Below are positions 1 to 8,720 of a stretch of 35,620 nt of DNA, one piece after another. Location: contig DRLM01000087.1 of NCBI GenBank assembly GCA_011375345.1, positions 1 to 35,620 of the forward strand, written 5' to 3'. The DNA is from Gammaproteobacteria bacterium. Its GTDB lineage: Bacteria > Pseudomonadota > Gammaproteobacteria > DRLM01. The notes beneath the pieces were generated by a model that was given only the letters and a program-made list of their open reading frames with translations, had not been told where the DNA came from and made no database searches. Each line of letters begins with the position of its first letter. The first letter of the stretch is position 1. A program made the translations under genes and the position numbers.

Positions 1-47
1 CCACCTGGTTCGTAGCCAGGTACTCTATCCAGCTGAGCTACGGGCGC
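1..47 (-). tRNA. tRNA-Arg (ACG), 3' part cut by window edge
   Basis: Read on the minus strand, the sequence begins GCGCCCGTAGCTCAGCTGG, with a normal acceptor 5' strand and D-arm. It continues into an anticodon stem CCTGG/CCAGG closing the loop CTACGAA, which gives anticodon ACG. In bacteria this is the tRNA-Arg whose A34 is deaminated to inosine by TadA. The variable region, T-arm and acceptor 3' strand lie beyond base 1. It follows tRNA-Ser(GCU) on the same strand, the arrangement common downstream of csrA in gammaproteobacteria. Confidence 0.93.
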
Positions 48-131
48 GAATTGGGAAAATCAGTAGTAAACAGAAACGGGGGCGCAATAGTGCCAAAATC
101 CGGGGGAGTTCGCAAGCGCCTGTAGAACATG

Positions 132-224
132 TGGCGGAGAGAGAGGGATTCGAACCCTCGATGGAGCTTTTAACCCCATACTCCCTTAGCAGGGGAGCGC
201 CTTCAGCCGCTCGGCCATCTCTCC
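132..224 (-). tRNA. tRNA-Ser (GCT)
   Basis: The minus strand reads GGAGAGA...TCTCTCC around a full cloverleaf with a long variable arm, as expected for a class II serine tRNA. The anticodon stem CTCCC/GGGAG closes the loop CTGCTAA, giving anticodon GCU. The T-arm carries GGTTCGAATCC. Discriminator G is followed by an encoded CCA (132-134). It lies about 250 bases downstream of csrA and 84 bases before tRNA-Arg on the same strand, so the pair is probably cotranscribed. Confidence 0.96.
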
Positions 225-476
225 GTGGTGTGCCTTGGGTTTGGTCGCCGCCTGGGGAGGGGATATGCTGCGCCTTCAGTTAACGTCAGGAACCTTGGAC
301 GGGAACGAGCGAATCCGCGCTGTTTCATCCCCGGCGCAGCGGGGACAAGATTTGGTGCGGGATCCGCTCGTTCAGCTCAGGATCAGGCGCTCTTCAAACC
401 CAGCCAGGCTCGGCACGGGCGTGAAGGATACCGAATACGTGCGTTGTTCGCAATGAATAGCAGCTTGGAGCTGACA
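225..476. other. csrA to tRNA-Ser spacer with large structured element
   Basis: No convincing gene is present; the ORFs crossing it run through tRNA-Ser or antisense to csrA. It holds a two-storey hairpin at 303-373, listed separately. No T-rich terminator is obvious, so transcription from csrA could continue into the tRNAs. Confidence 0.6.
303..373. repeat. Two-storey inverted repeat
   Basis: The outer arms GAACGAGCG (303-311) and CGCTCGTTC (365-373) pair perfectly. After one A/C mismatch the pairing resumes with ATCC (313-316) against GGAT (360-363), then, after one bulged G, GC (317-318) with GC (357-358). Inside lies a separate 6-bp hairpin, TCCCCG (328-333) with CGGGGA (340-345), loop GCGCAG. 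About 15 outer pairs enclosing a GC-rich inner hairpin is unlikely by chance. It could be a processing or stability structure in the csrA/tRNA transcript, or a dispersed palindromic repeat. It has no U-tract, so it is not a standard terminator. Confidence 0.7.
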
Positions 477-719
477 TCAGCTGGAATGAGCGTGTGGCTG
501 TTCCCCGCCATCGGCCTTGTTTCCCTCGCTTTCACTGCCTGCTTGCCCTTGTTGCTTTTCTCGTTGAATACGTTCGTATATTTCTTCACGGTGCACGGAT
601 ATGTGCTTAGGTGCATTGACGCCTATGCGGACTTGATTCCCCTTCACACCTAACACGGTCACCGTAATGTCATCCCCGATGATCAGCGTCTCACCCACAC
701 GCCGGGTTAAAATCAGCAT
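477..719 (-). CDS. csrA: Carbon storage regulator CsrA, with extended C-terminus
   Basis: CsrA is a homodimeric RNA-binding protein that represses or stabilises mRNAs by binding GGA motifs near ribosome binding sites. The N-terminus [18 protein letters not shown] and the segment [12 protein letters not shown] match the family core. RNA-contact residues L4, R6, R7 and R44 are present. The protein is 80 residues where the enteric protein has 61; the extra roughly 25 residues are polar and low-complexity (Q, G, S, E, H) and probably disordered. The start is firm: AAGGAG lies eight bases upstream of ATG. That ribosome binding site itself contains GGA, compatible with autoregulation. Genomic position between lysC/alaS and tRNA-Ser is the conserved gammaproteobacterial one. 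Confidence 0.97.
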   Translation of the reverse strand: MLILTRRVGETLIIGDDITVTVLGVKGNQVRIGVNAPKHISVHREEIYERIQREKQQGQAGSESEGNKADGGEQPHAHSS

Positions 720-1098
720 GATCTCGTCTCCTTGCTCATCTATTCACCATACTTATTGGTCTTGGTGAGACCTAGGGTTGTTCCCGCGACTCACTGGTCA
801 CTCTATCGGCCGGGGGCATTGAAACGTTAGCAACGCCCACACGGCACCGGCCCGCACCAGGAAGTCGGGATGACTCCGGTACGATGCGCTCCGATCCGGC
901 CCGGAGCTGTCCAATGCGTCCCCATTTTCTCCCGCCAGGCGCGGGGAAAAGCGACGAAAAACAAAAATGTCACACTTTTTTGCTTTTAGGTCTCCGGACA
1001 GGCCGGGCCAGGCCGTTTCGGAGGTAGTGTGTAGGTCCAACCGTTGCTACGGTGATATGCGCCGGTACTCACTCCGACACATGCAGGATTAACGCGAC
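720..1098. other. csrA-lysC intergenic region
   Basis: I see no gene here; an 80-codon minus-strand ORF (798-1040) has no family resemblance or good ribosome binding site. The csrA leader is at its left end, including a small hairpin GGTCT/AGACC (758-772, plus-strand numbering). A GC hairpin CCCGC/GCGGG (931-945) lies next to an A/T-rich stretch (946-985) that reads T-rich on both sides. One or more csrA promoters probably lie here, but I cannot place a convincing -35/-10 pair. Confidence 0.5.
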
Positions 1099-2319
1099 TC
1101 AGGCAGGTTGATCCAACTGAAAGGCGTCGTGCAGGGCACGCACACCCAGTTCGAGGTATTTCTCATCCACCACCACGGATATTTTGATCTCCGAGGTGGA
1201 TATCATCCTGATATTGATGCCCTCCCTAGAAAGTGCTTCGAACATGGTGCTGGCAATGCCGGCATGGGAACGCATTCCCACACCCACCAGAGAAACTTTG
1301 ACTATTTTCTTGTCACCCGTGACTTCCCGCGCCCCCAACTCCTCTGCGGTGGCGCGCAGCACGTCCATGGCTGTTTCATAATCGCGCCGGTGCACCGTGA
1401 AGGTGAAATCGGTGGTGGCATCCTCCGCCACGTTTTGCACGATCATGTCCACTTCGATGTTGGCCCCGGCCACGGGCCCCAGTATGCGGTGGGCCACACC
1501 CGGCTGGTCCGGCACGCCCACGACCGTCAGTTTGGCTTCGTCGCGGTTGAAAGCGATGCCGGAGATTAGCGCTTGTTCCATCTCCTCTTCCTCAAAACTG
1601 ATCAGAGTCCCCGGCCCGTCTTCGAATGAAGATAGCACCCGCAGAGGCACATTGTACTTGCCAGCGAACTCCACCGCGCGAATTTGCAACACTTTCGAGC
1701 CCAGGCTGGCCATTTCCAGCATTTCCTCGAAGGTGATCTTGTCCAGCCGCCGGGCCTGAGGCACCACCCGGGGATCGGTGGTGTAGACACCGTCCACGTC
1801 GGTGTAGATTTGGCATTCACCGGCCTTGAGGGCCGCGGCCAGGGCCACGGCCGTGGTGTCGGAACCGCCCCGCCCAAGAGTGGTGATGTTGCCGTGCTCA
1901 TCCACCCCCTGGAAACCGGCCACCACTACCACGCGGCCGGCGGCGAGATCGGCCCGCACCGCCCGCTCGTCGATATCGCGGATCCGGGCTTTGTTATGGG
2001 CGCTGTCGGTGAGAATGCGCACCTGGGCGCCGGTGTAGGACCGGGCCGGACAGCCCCGCGCGGCCAGAGCCATGCTGAGCAGGGCGATGGTGACTTGTTC
2101 GCCGGTGGCCAGCAGCACATCCATCTCGCGGGGTTCCGGCCGCTCTGACAAGGCCTGTGCGAGACCGGTCAAACGATCCGTCTCGCCCGCCATGGCGGAC
2201 ACCACCACGAGCACGTCGTGGCCGGCCTGGCGCGCCTTGTGGATCCGTTCCGCCACACAGGCGATGCGCTCGGGCGTGCCCACCGACGTGCCGCCGTACT
2301 TTTGAACGATGAGGGCCAT
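1099..2319 (-). CDS. lysC: Aspartate kinase, LysC type
   Basis: The enzyme phosphorylates L-aspartate to 4-phospho-aspartate, the first step toward lysine, threonine, methionine and diaminopimelate. The N-terminus ALIVQKYGGTSVG is the kinase signature, and FQGVDEHGNITTLGRGGSDTTAVALA carries the substrate-binding loop. After about residue 265 come two ACT-type regulatory domains (VGVPDQPGVAHRILGPVA and VGVGMRSHAGIASTMFEALS), the sites of feedback by lysine or threonine. With ATG at 2319 it has 406 residues, normal for monofunctional aspartokinases; the open frame extends upstream into alaS but that extension is not family-like. It lies 61 bases downstream of alaS on the same strand. The ribosome binding site is weak, so translation may depend on read-through from alaS mRNA. 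Confidence 0.95.
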   Translation of the reverse strand: MALIVQKYGGTSVGTPERIACVAERIHKARQAGHDVLVVVSAMAGETDRLTGLAQALSERPEPREMDVLLATGEQVTIALLSMALAARGCPARSYTGAQVRILTDSAHNKARIRDIDERAVRADLAAGRVVVVAGFQGVDEHGNITTLGRGGSDTTAVALAAALKAGECQIYTDVDGVYTTDPRVVPQARRLDKITFEEMLEMASLGSKVLQIRAVEFAGKYNVPLRVLSSFEDGPGTLISFEEEEMEQALISGIAFNRDEAKLTVVGVPDQPGVAHRILGPVAGANIEVDMIVQNVAEDATTDFTFTVHRRDYETAMDVLRATAEELGAREVTGDKKIVKVSLVGVGMRSHAGIASTMFEALSREGINIRMISTSEIKISVVVDEKYLELGVRALHDAFQLDQPA

Positions 2320-2380
2320 GGGATCGTGTCCGGCTACCCGCACAAAGCGCGCGATGATATCACGCGAAGGGAAAGGGACG

Positions 2381-5002
2381 CTACGCGCAGCGCTGCCGAA
2401 CCCACTCGACCACTGATTCCAACGCAGCCGGCAGGGCCGCAGGATCGTTGCCACCCGCCTGGGCCATGTCGGGACGCCCGCCGCCCCGGCCGCCCACCTG
2501 CGCCGCCACATGGTTGACAAGATCGCCGGCTTTGACGCGCGAAACAACATCCGTGGTCACGCCGGCCACCAACATCACCTTGCCGTCCGCGGCAGCACCC
2601 AACACGACGGCGCAGGATTTGAGTTTGTTTTTGAGCCGGTCCACGGTCTCCCGCAGTACTTTGGCATCGGCGCCATCGAGGCGGGCCGCCAGGACTTTCA
2701 AGCCCTTCACCTCCACCGCCTGCCGGGCCAGATCGTTCCCTTGGGAGCTGGCCTGCCTGGCTTTGAGCCGTTCCAGCTCTTTTTCAAGTTTGCGTTGCTG
2801 GGCCAGCACCAGCGTGAGTTTGTCCAGCACACCCTCGCGGCCGGTTTTCAACAGCTCCGCCGCCCGCTCCAGGATCAGGCTTTGTTGTTCCACCCAGGCC
2901 AGGGCGGCTGGACCGCTGATGGCTTCCACCCGCCGCACGCCGGCGGCCACGCCGGTCTCGTTCACCAGCTTGAACAAGCCAATGTCGCCGGTGCGCTGCA
3001 CATGGGTGCCGCCGCACAGTTCCACGGAAAACCCACCCATACTGAGCACCCGCACCTGGGCGCCGTATTTCTCGCCGAACAAGGCCATGGCACCGGCGGC
3101 GCGGGCCTCATCGAACGACATCAGGCGGGTTTCCACTTCCACATTGGCGGCAATCTGCTCGTTGACCAGGTGTTCCACCCGGCGCAGATCCTCTGCCGTC
3201 ACGGGCTGAAAGTGGGAAAAGTCAAAGCGCAGCCGGTCCGGGCTCACCAGGGATCCTTTTTGGGTCACGTGCTCACCCAAAACCCGGCGCAGCGCCGCGT
3301 GCAGCAAATGCGTGGCAGAATGGTGCCGGGCCGTGGCGGCGCGGGTCTCCGCCGCCACCTGGGCGTTGAGCTGCTCGCCCACCTCCAAGGTGCCCAGGCG
3401 CAACACCCCCACATGACCGTGGGCCTGTCCCAGTTTTTGCACATCGCGCACCTCGAAGCGGGCCACGGCGGTTTTAAGCAGGCCCCGGTCGCCCACCTGG
3501 CCACCGGACTCGGCATAAAAGGGCGTGCGGTCCAGCACCACCATGCCTTCCTCACCGGCCGCCAGGCTGTCCACCGGGTGGCCGTCACGGTACAGTGCCA
3601 CAACGCAGCCCTGGTCCTGCAACTGCTCGTAGCCCGTGAAATCGGTGTGGACCGTGCTGTCCACCACCTTGGCGTAGTCCACCTCAAAATGACCGGCGGC
3701 CCGGGCCCGCTGCCGCTGCCCGGCCATCTCCCGCTCGAACCCCGCCATGTCCACGGTGAGGCCGCGGCTGTGGGCATAATCAGCGGTGAGATCCACGGGA
3801 AAGCCGTAGGTGTCGTACAGACGAAAGGCCACCTCGCCGGGGATTTCCCGGCCCGCCAGGCCGGCAATGGCCTGTTCGAGGATTTTCATGCCCTCATCCA
3901 GGGTCTCGCGGAAGCGGGTTTCTTCTCTGAGCAGCACCTGTTCCACCTGGGATGCGGCTGCCGCCAGTTCCGGGTAGGCCGGCCCCATCTCGGCCACCAG
4001 CGGCACCACCAGTTTATGGAAAAAGGGTTCTTTCAGGCCCAGGCTGTGGCCGTGGCGGATGGCCCGGCGGATGATGCGCCGCAGCACGTAGCCCCGCCCT
4101 TCGTTGGCCGGCAACACGCCGTCGGTGATAAGAAAGGCACAGGAGCGGATATGGTCCGCGATGACATTGAGCGAGGCGCTGCGGCGGCCTGGCGCCCTGG
4201 CCAGACCGGCCGCCGCGGCGATAAGCCGTTGGAACAAATCGATGTCGTAGTTGCTGTGCACCCCCTGCATCACGGCGGCCAGACGTTCCAGCCCCATGCC
4301 GGTGTCCACCGAGGGCCGGGGCAGGGGGGAGAGACTGCCGTCGGGGGCCCGGTTGTATTGCATGAACACCAGGTTCCAGATTTCCACGTAGCGGTCACCG
4401 TCCGCCTCCGCCGTGCCCGGCGGGCCGCCGGGCACCGCCGGGCCGTGGTCGTAGAATATCTCAGTACAGGGTCCACAAGGGCCGGTGTCGCCCATGGACC
4501 AGAAATTGTCGTGGGCGCCGATGCGGGAAAAACGGGCCGAATCCACTTTGATGTCCTTCAGCCAGATGTCCGCCGCTTCCTCGTCTTCCTCGTACACCGT
4601 GACCCACAGGCGCTCGGGAGGCAGTTGCAATACACCGGTGAGGAACTCCCAGGCGTAGTGGATGGCCTCGTGCTTGAAGTAATCGCCGAAGCTGAAATTG
4701 CCCAGCATTTCGAAAAAGGTGTGGTGACGGGCGGTGTAACCCACATTCTCCAGGTCGTTGTGCTTGCCCCCGGCGCGCACGCAGCGCTGGGAGCTGGCGG
4801 CGCGGGTGTAGGGGCGTGGCCCGGCGCCGAGGAAAGTATCTTTGAACTGCACCATGCCGGCATTGGTGAACAGGAGGGTGGGATCATCGGCGGGCACCAG
4901 GGAGCTGGAGGGCACAATTTCATGGCCTCTGTCCCGAAAATAATCAAGAAAGGCCTGCCTCAGGTTCGCGCTGCTGTACTTCATCGCCTCTTTAGTCGCC
5001 AT
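2381..5002 (-). CDS. alaS: Alanyl-tRNA synthetase
   Basis: AlaRS charges tRNA-Ala and edits mis-charged Ser or Gly. The class II catalytic core opens with [22 protein letters not shown] and contains [18 protein letters not shown]. The editing domain has the metal site [12 protein letters not shown] and [13 protein letters not shown]. The C-terminal region (about 730-873) ends with [16 protein letters not shown], the C-Ala signature. It has 873 residues, close to the usual 875. ATG at 5002 overlaps the recX end by eleven bases. A second ATG at 4984 aligns better with the enteric N-terminus (eight residues before RQAF) but has a poorly spaced ribosome binding site, so the start is uncertain by six residues. 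The recA-recX-alaS-lysC-csrA run is conserved in many gammaproteobacteria. Confidence 0.97.
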   Translation of the reverse strand: MATKEAMKYSSANLRQAFLDYFRDRGHEIVPSSSLVPADDPTLLFTNAGMVQFKDTFLGAGPRPYTRAASSQRCVRAGGKHNDLENVGYTARHHTFFEMLGNFSFGDYFKHEAIHYAWEFLTGVLQLPPERLWVTVYEEDEEAADIWLKDIKVDSARFSRIGAHDNFWSMGDTGPCGPCTEIFYDHGPAVPGGPPGTAEADGDRYVEIWNLVFMQYNRAPDGSLSPLPRPSVDTGMGLERLAAVMQGVHSNYDIDLFQRLIAAAAGLARAPGRRSASLNVIADHIRSCAFLITDGVLPANEGRGYVLRRIIRRAIRHGHSLGLKEPFFHKLVVPLVAEMGPAYPELAAAASQVEQVLLREETRFRETLDEGMKILEQAIAGLAGREIPGEVAFRLYDTYGFPVDLTADYAHSRGLTVDMAGFEREMAGQRQRARAAGHFEVDYAKVVDSTVHTDFTGYEQLQDQGCVVALYRDGHPVDSLAAGEEGMVVLDRTPFYAESGGQVGDRGLLKTAVARFEVRDVQKLGQAHGHVGVLRLGTLEVGEQLNAQVAAETRAATARHHSATHLLHAALRRVLGEHVTQKGSLVSPDRLRFDFSHFQPVTAEDLRRVEHLVNEQIAANVEVETRLMSFDEARAAGAMALFGEKYGAQVRVLSMGGFSVELCGGTHVQRTGDIGLFKLVNETGVAAGVRRVEAISGPAALAWVEQQSLILERAAELLKTGREGVLDKLTLVLAQQRKLEKELERLKARQASSQGNDLARQAVEVKGLKVLAARLDGADAKVLRETVDRLKNKLKSCAVVLGAAADGKVMLVAGVTTDVVSRVKAGDLVNHVAAQVGGRGGGRPDMAQAGGNDPAALPAALESVVEWVRQRCA

Positions 5003-5453
5003 CGATCAACACGTCCTCTTCGCTCAATACCGCGCGAATGTGATCTGCGGTAAACCCCCGCCCCTGTAAAAAACGCGCCTGGCGGGCGCGCTCTTTGACA
5101 TCCGCCGGCACCGCAGCACCAAAACGCTTGCGCCGCACCCGGCGCACGCTTTCCCGCCACTTGGCATCACTGTGGTCAAGGCTGTCGCGAATCAAGCCCG
5201 CCGCGACGCCACGCTGCACCAGTTCCAGCCGGATGCGCAAGGGCCCGTAGCCCTTCTCGCGGCGGCTCAGGACATAGGCTTCCACAAAGCGCTCATCGCT
5301 CACCAGGCCTTGCGCAGCCAGCTGGTCCACGGCGGCGTTCACCGCGTCCGCCTCAAAGCCCCTGCCACAAAGCTTCTGTTTCAGCTCCGCCACGGCATGT
5401 TCGCGCCGGGCCAGCATATCCATGGCCACCCGCCGCAGTTGGACAGACACCAC
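4992..5453 (-). CDS. recX: Regulatory protein RecX
   Basis: RecX binds RecA filaments and limits RecA activity. The protein is a run of three-helix repeats: [23 protein letters not shown], then [35 protein letters not shown], and finally [23 protein letters not shown], all typical of the family. It begins a few bases beyond the recA stop. GTG at 5453 (153 residues) is chosen because family members carry residues before the first helix and GGAG lies twelve bases upstream. GTG 5450 and ATG 5423 are alternatives. Its 3' end overlaps alaS. The tight spacing means its expression follows recA. Confidence 0.92.
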   Translation of the reverse strand: MVSVQLRRVAMDMLARREHAVAELKQKLCGRGFEADAVNAAVDQLAAQGLVSDERFVEAYVLSRREKGYGPLRIRLELVQRGVAAGLIRDSLDHSDAKWRESVRRVRRKRFGAAVPADVKERARQARFLQGRGFTADHIRAVLSEEDVLIDGD

Positions 5454-5457
5454 CGGC

Positions 5458-6495
5458 TCAGCCAAGCTCCGCCTCGGTCTCTTCCGCCGGTGAGCCGGTC
5501 GCCACGTTTTGCAGCAGTTTGGCGCGGATTTTGTCTTCGATCTCCCGGGCCAGCTCCGGGTTGTCTTTGAGGTACTGGCGGGCATTGTCCTTGCCCTGGC
5601 CGATGCGGGTTTTGCCCACCGAATACCAAGCGCCGGATTTGTCCACGAAACCTTCCTGCACGCCGATGTCGATGATTTCACCCTCGTGGGAAATGCCCTC
5701 GCCGTAGAGAATGTCGAAATGGGCCTGGCGGAAGGGCGGCGCCACTTTGTTCTTGACCACTTTGACTTTGGTCTCGTTGCCCAGCACCTCATCGCCCTTT
5801 TTGATGGCGCCGGTACGGCGGATGTCCAGGCGCACGGAGGAGTAAAACTTCAGCGCATTGCCGCCGGTAGTGGTCTCGGGGCTGCCGAACATGACGCCGA
5901 TTTTCATGCGAATCTGGTTGATGAAAATCACCAGGGTGTTGGAGCGTTTGATGTTGGCGGTGAGCTTGCGCAGCGCCTGGGACATAAGACGGGCCTGCAG
6001 GCCCACGTGGGAATCGCCCATCTCACCGTCGATTTCCGCCTTGGGAGTGAGGGCCGCGACGGAGTCCACCACCACCACGTCCACGGCGCCGGAGCGCACC
6101 AGCATATCAGCGATTTCCAGGGCCTGCTCACCGGTATCAGGCTGGGACACCAGCAGATCGTCCATATTCACGCCCAGCTTCTCCGCGTAGACCGGATCCA
6201 GGGCGTGCTCGGCGTCGATGAAGGCCGCGGTGCCGCCCCGGCCCTGGGCCTGGGCAATGACCTGCAGGGTGAGGGTGGTCTTCCCCGAGGATTCCGGCCC
6301 ATAGATTTCCACCACCCGGCCGCGGGGCAGACCACCGATGCCCAGCGCAATGTCCAGACCCAGGGAACCCGTGGGGATGGCGGCAATGTTGCGCACCGCG
6401 CCGACATCGCCCATGCGCATTACCGAGCCTTTGCCGAACTGGCGTTCAATTTGACTGAGCGCCGCGTTCAGCGCCTTGCTCTTTTTCTCATCCAT
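5458..6495 (-). CDS. recA: Recombinase RecA
   Basis: RecA forms ATP-dependent filaments on single-stranded DNA, performs homologous pairing and activates LexA self-cleavage. Visible motifs are [11 protein letters not shown], Walker [11 protein letters not shown], the [15 protein letters not shown] Walker B region, loop [30 protein letters not shown] and the acidic tail. ATG at 6495 is chosen because GAGGA lies eight bases upstream and the protein then begins [13 protein letters not shown] like the family, giving 345 residues. An in-frame ATG at 6510 lacks a ribosome binding site. In the 130 bases upstream I find only a half-site (CTGT) and no CTGT-N8-ACAG LexA box of enteric type. Confidence 0.98.
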   Translation of the reverse strand: MDEKKSKALNAALSQIERQFGKGSVMRMGDVGAVRNIAAIPTGSLGLDIALGIGGLPRGRVVEIYGPESSGKTTLTLQVIAQAQGRGGTAAFIDAEHALDPVYAEKLGVNMDDLLVSQPDTGEQALEIADMLVRSGAVDVVVVDSVAALTPKAEIDGEMGDSHVGLQARLMSQALRKLTANIKRSNTLVIFINQIRMKIGVMFGSPETTTGGNALKFYSSVRLDIRRTGAIKKGDEVLGNETKVKVVKNKVAPPFRQAHFDILYGEGISHEGEIIDIGVQEGFVDKSGAWYSVGKTRIGQGKDNARQYLKDNPELAREIEDKIRAKLLQNVATGSPAEETEAELG

Positions 6496-6672
6496 TGCGA
6501 GTGTCCTCATTCAGATCGTAGACCGCGGACAGGCCGGCAGCGCGCCCCCGGCGTCCAGCTGGAGTTGATCGGTAATTATTTCACAGTTCCCCCCAGGGAT
6601 GCACGATGCGCCCCCCGCAAACGCAAAGGGGCGCCGGCCCCCCGGCGCCCCTTTATCACCGCCGCGAAGTGG
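6496..6672. promoter_or_regulatory. recA upstream region
   Basis: This holds the recA promoter and the 3' end of the lipoprotein transcript. The only SOS-like sequence is CTGTGAAATAATTACC on the minus strand near 6571-6586: its first half fits a LexA site, its second does not. The A/T-rich stretch there is the best promoter candidate. A strong hairpin at 6625-6654 isolates it from the gene upstream. Confidence 0.4.
6625..6654 (-). terminator. Rho-independent terminator after the lipoprotein gene
   Basis: Arms AAAGGGGCGCCGG (6625-6637) and CCGGCGCCCCTTT (6642-6654) form a perfect 13-bp stem with a 4-base loop. The minus-strand transcript leaving the lipoprotein gene (stop at 6673) meets it about 18 bases downstream and ends in TTTGCGTTTG. 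The symmetric A/T ends could also let it act on the other strand. Confidence 0.8.
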
Positions 6673-8358
6673 TCAGTTCACCGAGAAAAACACCAGTGCC
6701 TGCTCGCCGTCGTCGCGCATCACCTGCACAGTGTAGGACTGTCCCGCCGCCAGATCGGGCGAAGGATCGGACCCCAGGGTGGTGATACCGCTCAAGCTGT
6801 AGTCACCATAGCGGACCGGAGAACCCAAAGGCGGCGCACCGTCCTCGCTTTGGATGCCATACACAATCGTCCCCGCCGCGTCCACTTTGGTCACCAGCAA
6901 GATGGTGGCCTGGCCCGACCAGCTGAACAGGGGCCGGCGCGGATTGTCCGAGATCCGGATGTCCGCCGCCACCGCCAGCTCGCCGCGGCTGCCGTCAAAG
7001 TTGACGTAGCGGAGTACATCCAGGTCGGTGGCCGGACGTGGCGCACTGCTGTCACCGCCGGCACAAAACGGTGCCGGCGAGCCGAGTTTTTCGCACAGCG
7101 AAAACTCCGCGGCCGAAGCCAGATCCTTGCCACTCAGCGCCATGTTCACCGCCGTGCCGGCGGCCGCCAGTTTGCCGGCACCATAGGCCGAGACGTATTG
7201 CGAGCCCACCCGCGCCGTGGCGCTGAGCAGCTCGGCGGTGACGTCGAAGCGGCCCCTGTCCCGCTGCAGGGCGGCATCGGTATTCTCGCCGCTGACCCAG
7301 GCCTGGAACGCCGAGAGCAGCGCGGACAGCTGGGCCACCCCCACCCCTGCGGCATTGGCCATGACAGCCGTGCCACCGGAAGTGACGGTGGCCACGCCGG
7401 AAAAGAACAAGCTCAGCATCGCCAGTCCGCCGTTCAAGCTTTGCTTGCCCCATTTCAGGACATCCTTCATGGACGTGCTGAACACATCCTGGATACTGCG
7501 CTTGGTGGTCTCGCTGGGGGCATCGCTCCCGGCCCAGCGGGCTTTTGCTTCCTCCCAGGCCGGGCTGATGGTCTGGCGCACCCCACGGGGAACCACACCC
7601 CGCGCGGCCGCCGCCGGGGCCGCCGCGTCCAGCACGATTTGCGCGGACACCAGTTCGTGCAGGATCCACACATCGAGCTGGCTGAGCTGGGCCGGCGACA
7701 GCACCACGGTGGCCCCGTCCACCGCGACGGTGAGGGTGCCGTTGAATTCGATCTCGTCGACCATGGCCTCCAGGCGGGTGATTTCGCTTTGAATGCGGCT
7801 GCGCCGGGCGCCGATCTCCGTCACCCCGGGCACCTCAAGGGCCAGCGCATCCAGCCTCACCAAGGCAAGCTCGTACTGCTCCACGGCGTACTCCAGCGCC
7901 CCTATCATCACCTGCCCGCCGGTGTCGAAGCCCAGCTCAAGGAAAGCCTGGACTTGCAGCGCAGTGGACGCCGTGCGGCCCTGCACCGAGACGGTCACGG
8001 GACCGGCGCCGAACTCACCGTTGCTGAAATTGAGATAGGGCGGCACGGCCACGTCCACGGCACCATCGGCGGTGGCAATGGCTTTGACCGTGACCGCATG
8101 GCCCTCGTCCAGGGCGGCGGCGGTGGCGCCCTGGCTGAACACCACGTCCACCACGGCGTCGGCCTTGATCGTGGCATCGGACACGGTGATCACCTCCCCC
8201 GGCACGGCACTGCTGACGGACAGGCTGGGACCGGTGTCGGTCGTCCCCGGCGTGTTGTTGTCTGCCGGCGCCGGATCACCGCCGCCCCCGCCGCAGGCCA
8301 GCAGCACCAGGCTCAGCAGCGCCCCCCCCGTCCATTGAATCAATCTGGTGGATATCAT
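6673..8358 (-). CDS. Large lipoprotein of unknown function
   Basis: I do not recognise the family. Residues 1-22 are a lipoprotein signal peptide with hydrophobic LLSLVLLAC, so C22 would be lipidated. The next residues are glycine and not aspartate, which favours the outer membrane. A Gly/Pro/Thr-rich linker leads to a beta-rich segment (about 45-140) beginning SVSSAVPGEVITVSD, perhaps an Ig-like fold. Residues 140-250 look helical. A central stretch around 310-350 (GGLAMLSLFFSGVATVTSG and following) is long and apolar, unusual in a secreted lipoprotein, and may insert in a membrane. The C-terminal ~120 residues look like a beta domain. ATG 8358 has GAGGTG seven bases upstream. It stands alone between recA and a two-component system, with its own terminator. 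Confidence 0.85.
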   Translation of the reverse strand: MISTRLIQWTGGALLSLVLLACGGGGGDPAPADNNTPGTTDTGPSLSVSSAVPGEVITVSDATIKADAVVDVVFSQGATAAALDEGHAVTVKAIATADGAVDVAVPPYLNFSNGEFGAGPVTVSVQGRTASTALQVQAFLELGFDTGGQVMIGALEYAVEQYELALVRLDALALEVPGVTEIGARRSRIQSEITRLEAMVDEIEFNGTLTVAVDGATVVLSPAQLSQLDVWILHELVSAQIVLDAAAPAAAARGVVPRGVRQTISPAWEEAKARWAGSDAPSETTKRSIQDVFSTSMKDVLKWGKQSLNGGLAMLSLFFSGVATVTSGGTAVMANAAGVGVAQLSALLSAFQAWVSGENTDAALQRDRGRFDVTAELLSATARVGSQYVSAYGAGKLAAAGTAVNMALSGKDLASAAEFSLCEKLGSPAPFCAGGDSSAPRPATDLDVLRYVNFDGSRGELAVAADIRISDNPRRPLFSWSGQATILLVTKVDAAGTIVYGIQSEDGAPPLGSPVRYGDYSLSGITTLGSDPSPDLAAGQSYTVQVMRDDGEQALVFFSVN

Positions 8359-8533
8359 GACTGCACCTCATCGTTGTTGTTCTGGCCCGGCACCGACTGG
8401 AAGGAGAGATGAACGGCGCTGCCGCTCTCCCGCGTGGCACATCACAATCACGCGAGCCCCCTTTCGGCAGAGAAAGGCAATATGGAATCAATGGTTATAA
8501 GGGATACTTTACGCGGTGGGACCCGTGCCGCCT

Positions 8534-8551
8534 ATGAGCAAAACTACTCAT
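8534..8551. promoter_or_regulatory. Candidate operator, ATGAG-N8-CTCAT
   Basis: A perfect 5-bp inverted repeat with an 8-base spacer (CAAAACTA) lies upstream of the lipoprotein gene and downstream of the NarL-type response regulator gene. Dimers of NarL/FixJ regulators bind short inverted repeats of this kind. The link to the neighbouring regulator is inference from position only. Confidence 0.3.
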
Positions 8552-8570
8552 TTTCCGGGTGCGCCGATAT

Positions 8571-8598
8571 CCCGCCTCCCGCTTTCGAAAAAGGCGGG
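8571..8598. repeat. Palindromic intergenic repeat, diverged copy
   Basis: CCCGCC (8571-8576) and GGCGGG (8593-8598) flank a CTTTCGAAAAA core. It resembles the CCCCCTTTGAAAAGGGGG repeats elsewhere in the window, with a G/C-shifted stem. Confidence 0.45.
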
Positions 8599-8662
8599 CC
8601 GGGGATCTGGTCAACGCAATACTTTCATTCCGGGGGAGAGTGCCAGCGCCGGGATTGGAAAA

Positions 8663-8689
8663 TCCCCTCACCCTCTTTTCAAAGGGGGA
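8663..8689. repeat. Palindromic intergenic repeat copy
   Basis: The arms TCCCCT/CCCTC and AGGGGGA surround a TTTTCAAAG core; on the other strand it reads CCCCCTTTGAAAAG, matching copies at 29932 and 32443. It lies about 30 bases downstream of the response regulator stop and may help end that transcript. Confidence 0.5.
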
Positions 8690-8720
8690 ACAAAGCCGCC
8701 CGCTGCGCGCCGGGCCGGCT

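Larger units (their letters stand above)
8359..8720. promoter_or_regulatory. Region between response regulator and lipoprotein genes
   Basis: Both flanking genes are on the minus strand, so this is the 3' region of the response regulator and the 5' region of the lipoprotein. No gene is supported. It contains two members of a palindromic repeat family (8571-8598 and 8663-8689). It also has an inverted repeat ATGAG-N8-CTCAT (8534-8551), which could bind a NarL/LuxR-type regulator, about 180 bases upstream of the lipoprotein start. An A/T-rich patch around 8480-8515 is the likeliest core promoter. Confidence 0.45.

Noticed and set aside
798-1040. An 80-codon minus-strand frame between lysC and csrA
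   Set aside because: No good ribosome binding site, no family resemblance, and it overlaps A/T-rich likely control sequence.
2510-5053. An 847-codon plus-strand open frame antisense to alaS
   Set aside because: It lies wholly opposite a clear alaS, has no recognisable motif and shows the same His/Gly/Gln-rich shadow composition.
6560-6600. A LexA box before recA
   Set aside because: Only one half (CTGT) is present; the partner half does not match ACAG at the right spacing.
5509-8412. A 967-codon plus-strand open frame antisense to recA and the lipoprotein gene
   Set aside because: Its product is rich in H, G, R, Q and A without domains, and both minus-strand genes are certain or well supported. 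It is a by-product of GC-rich codon use.
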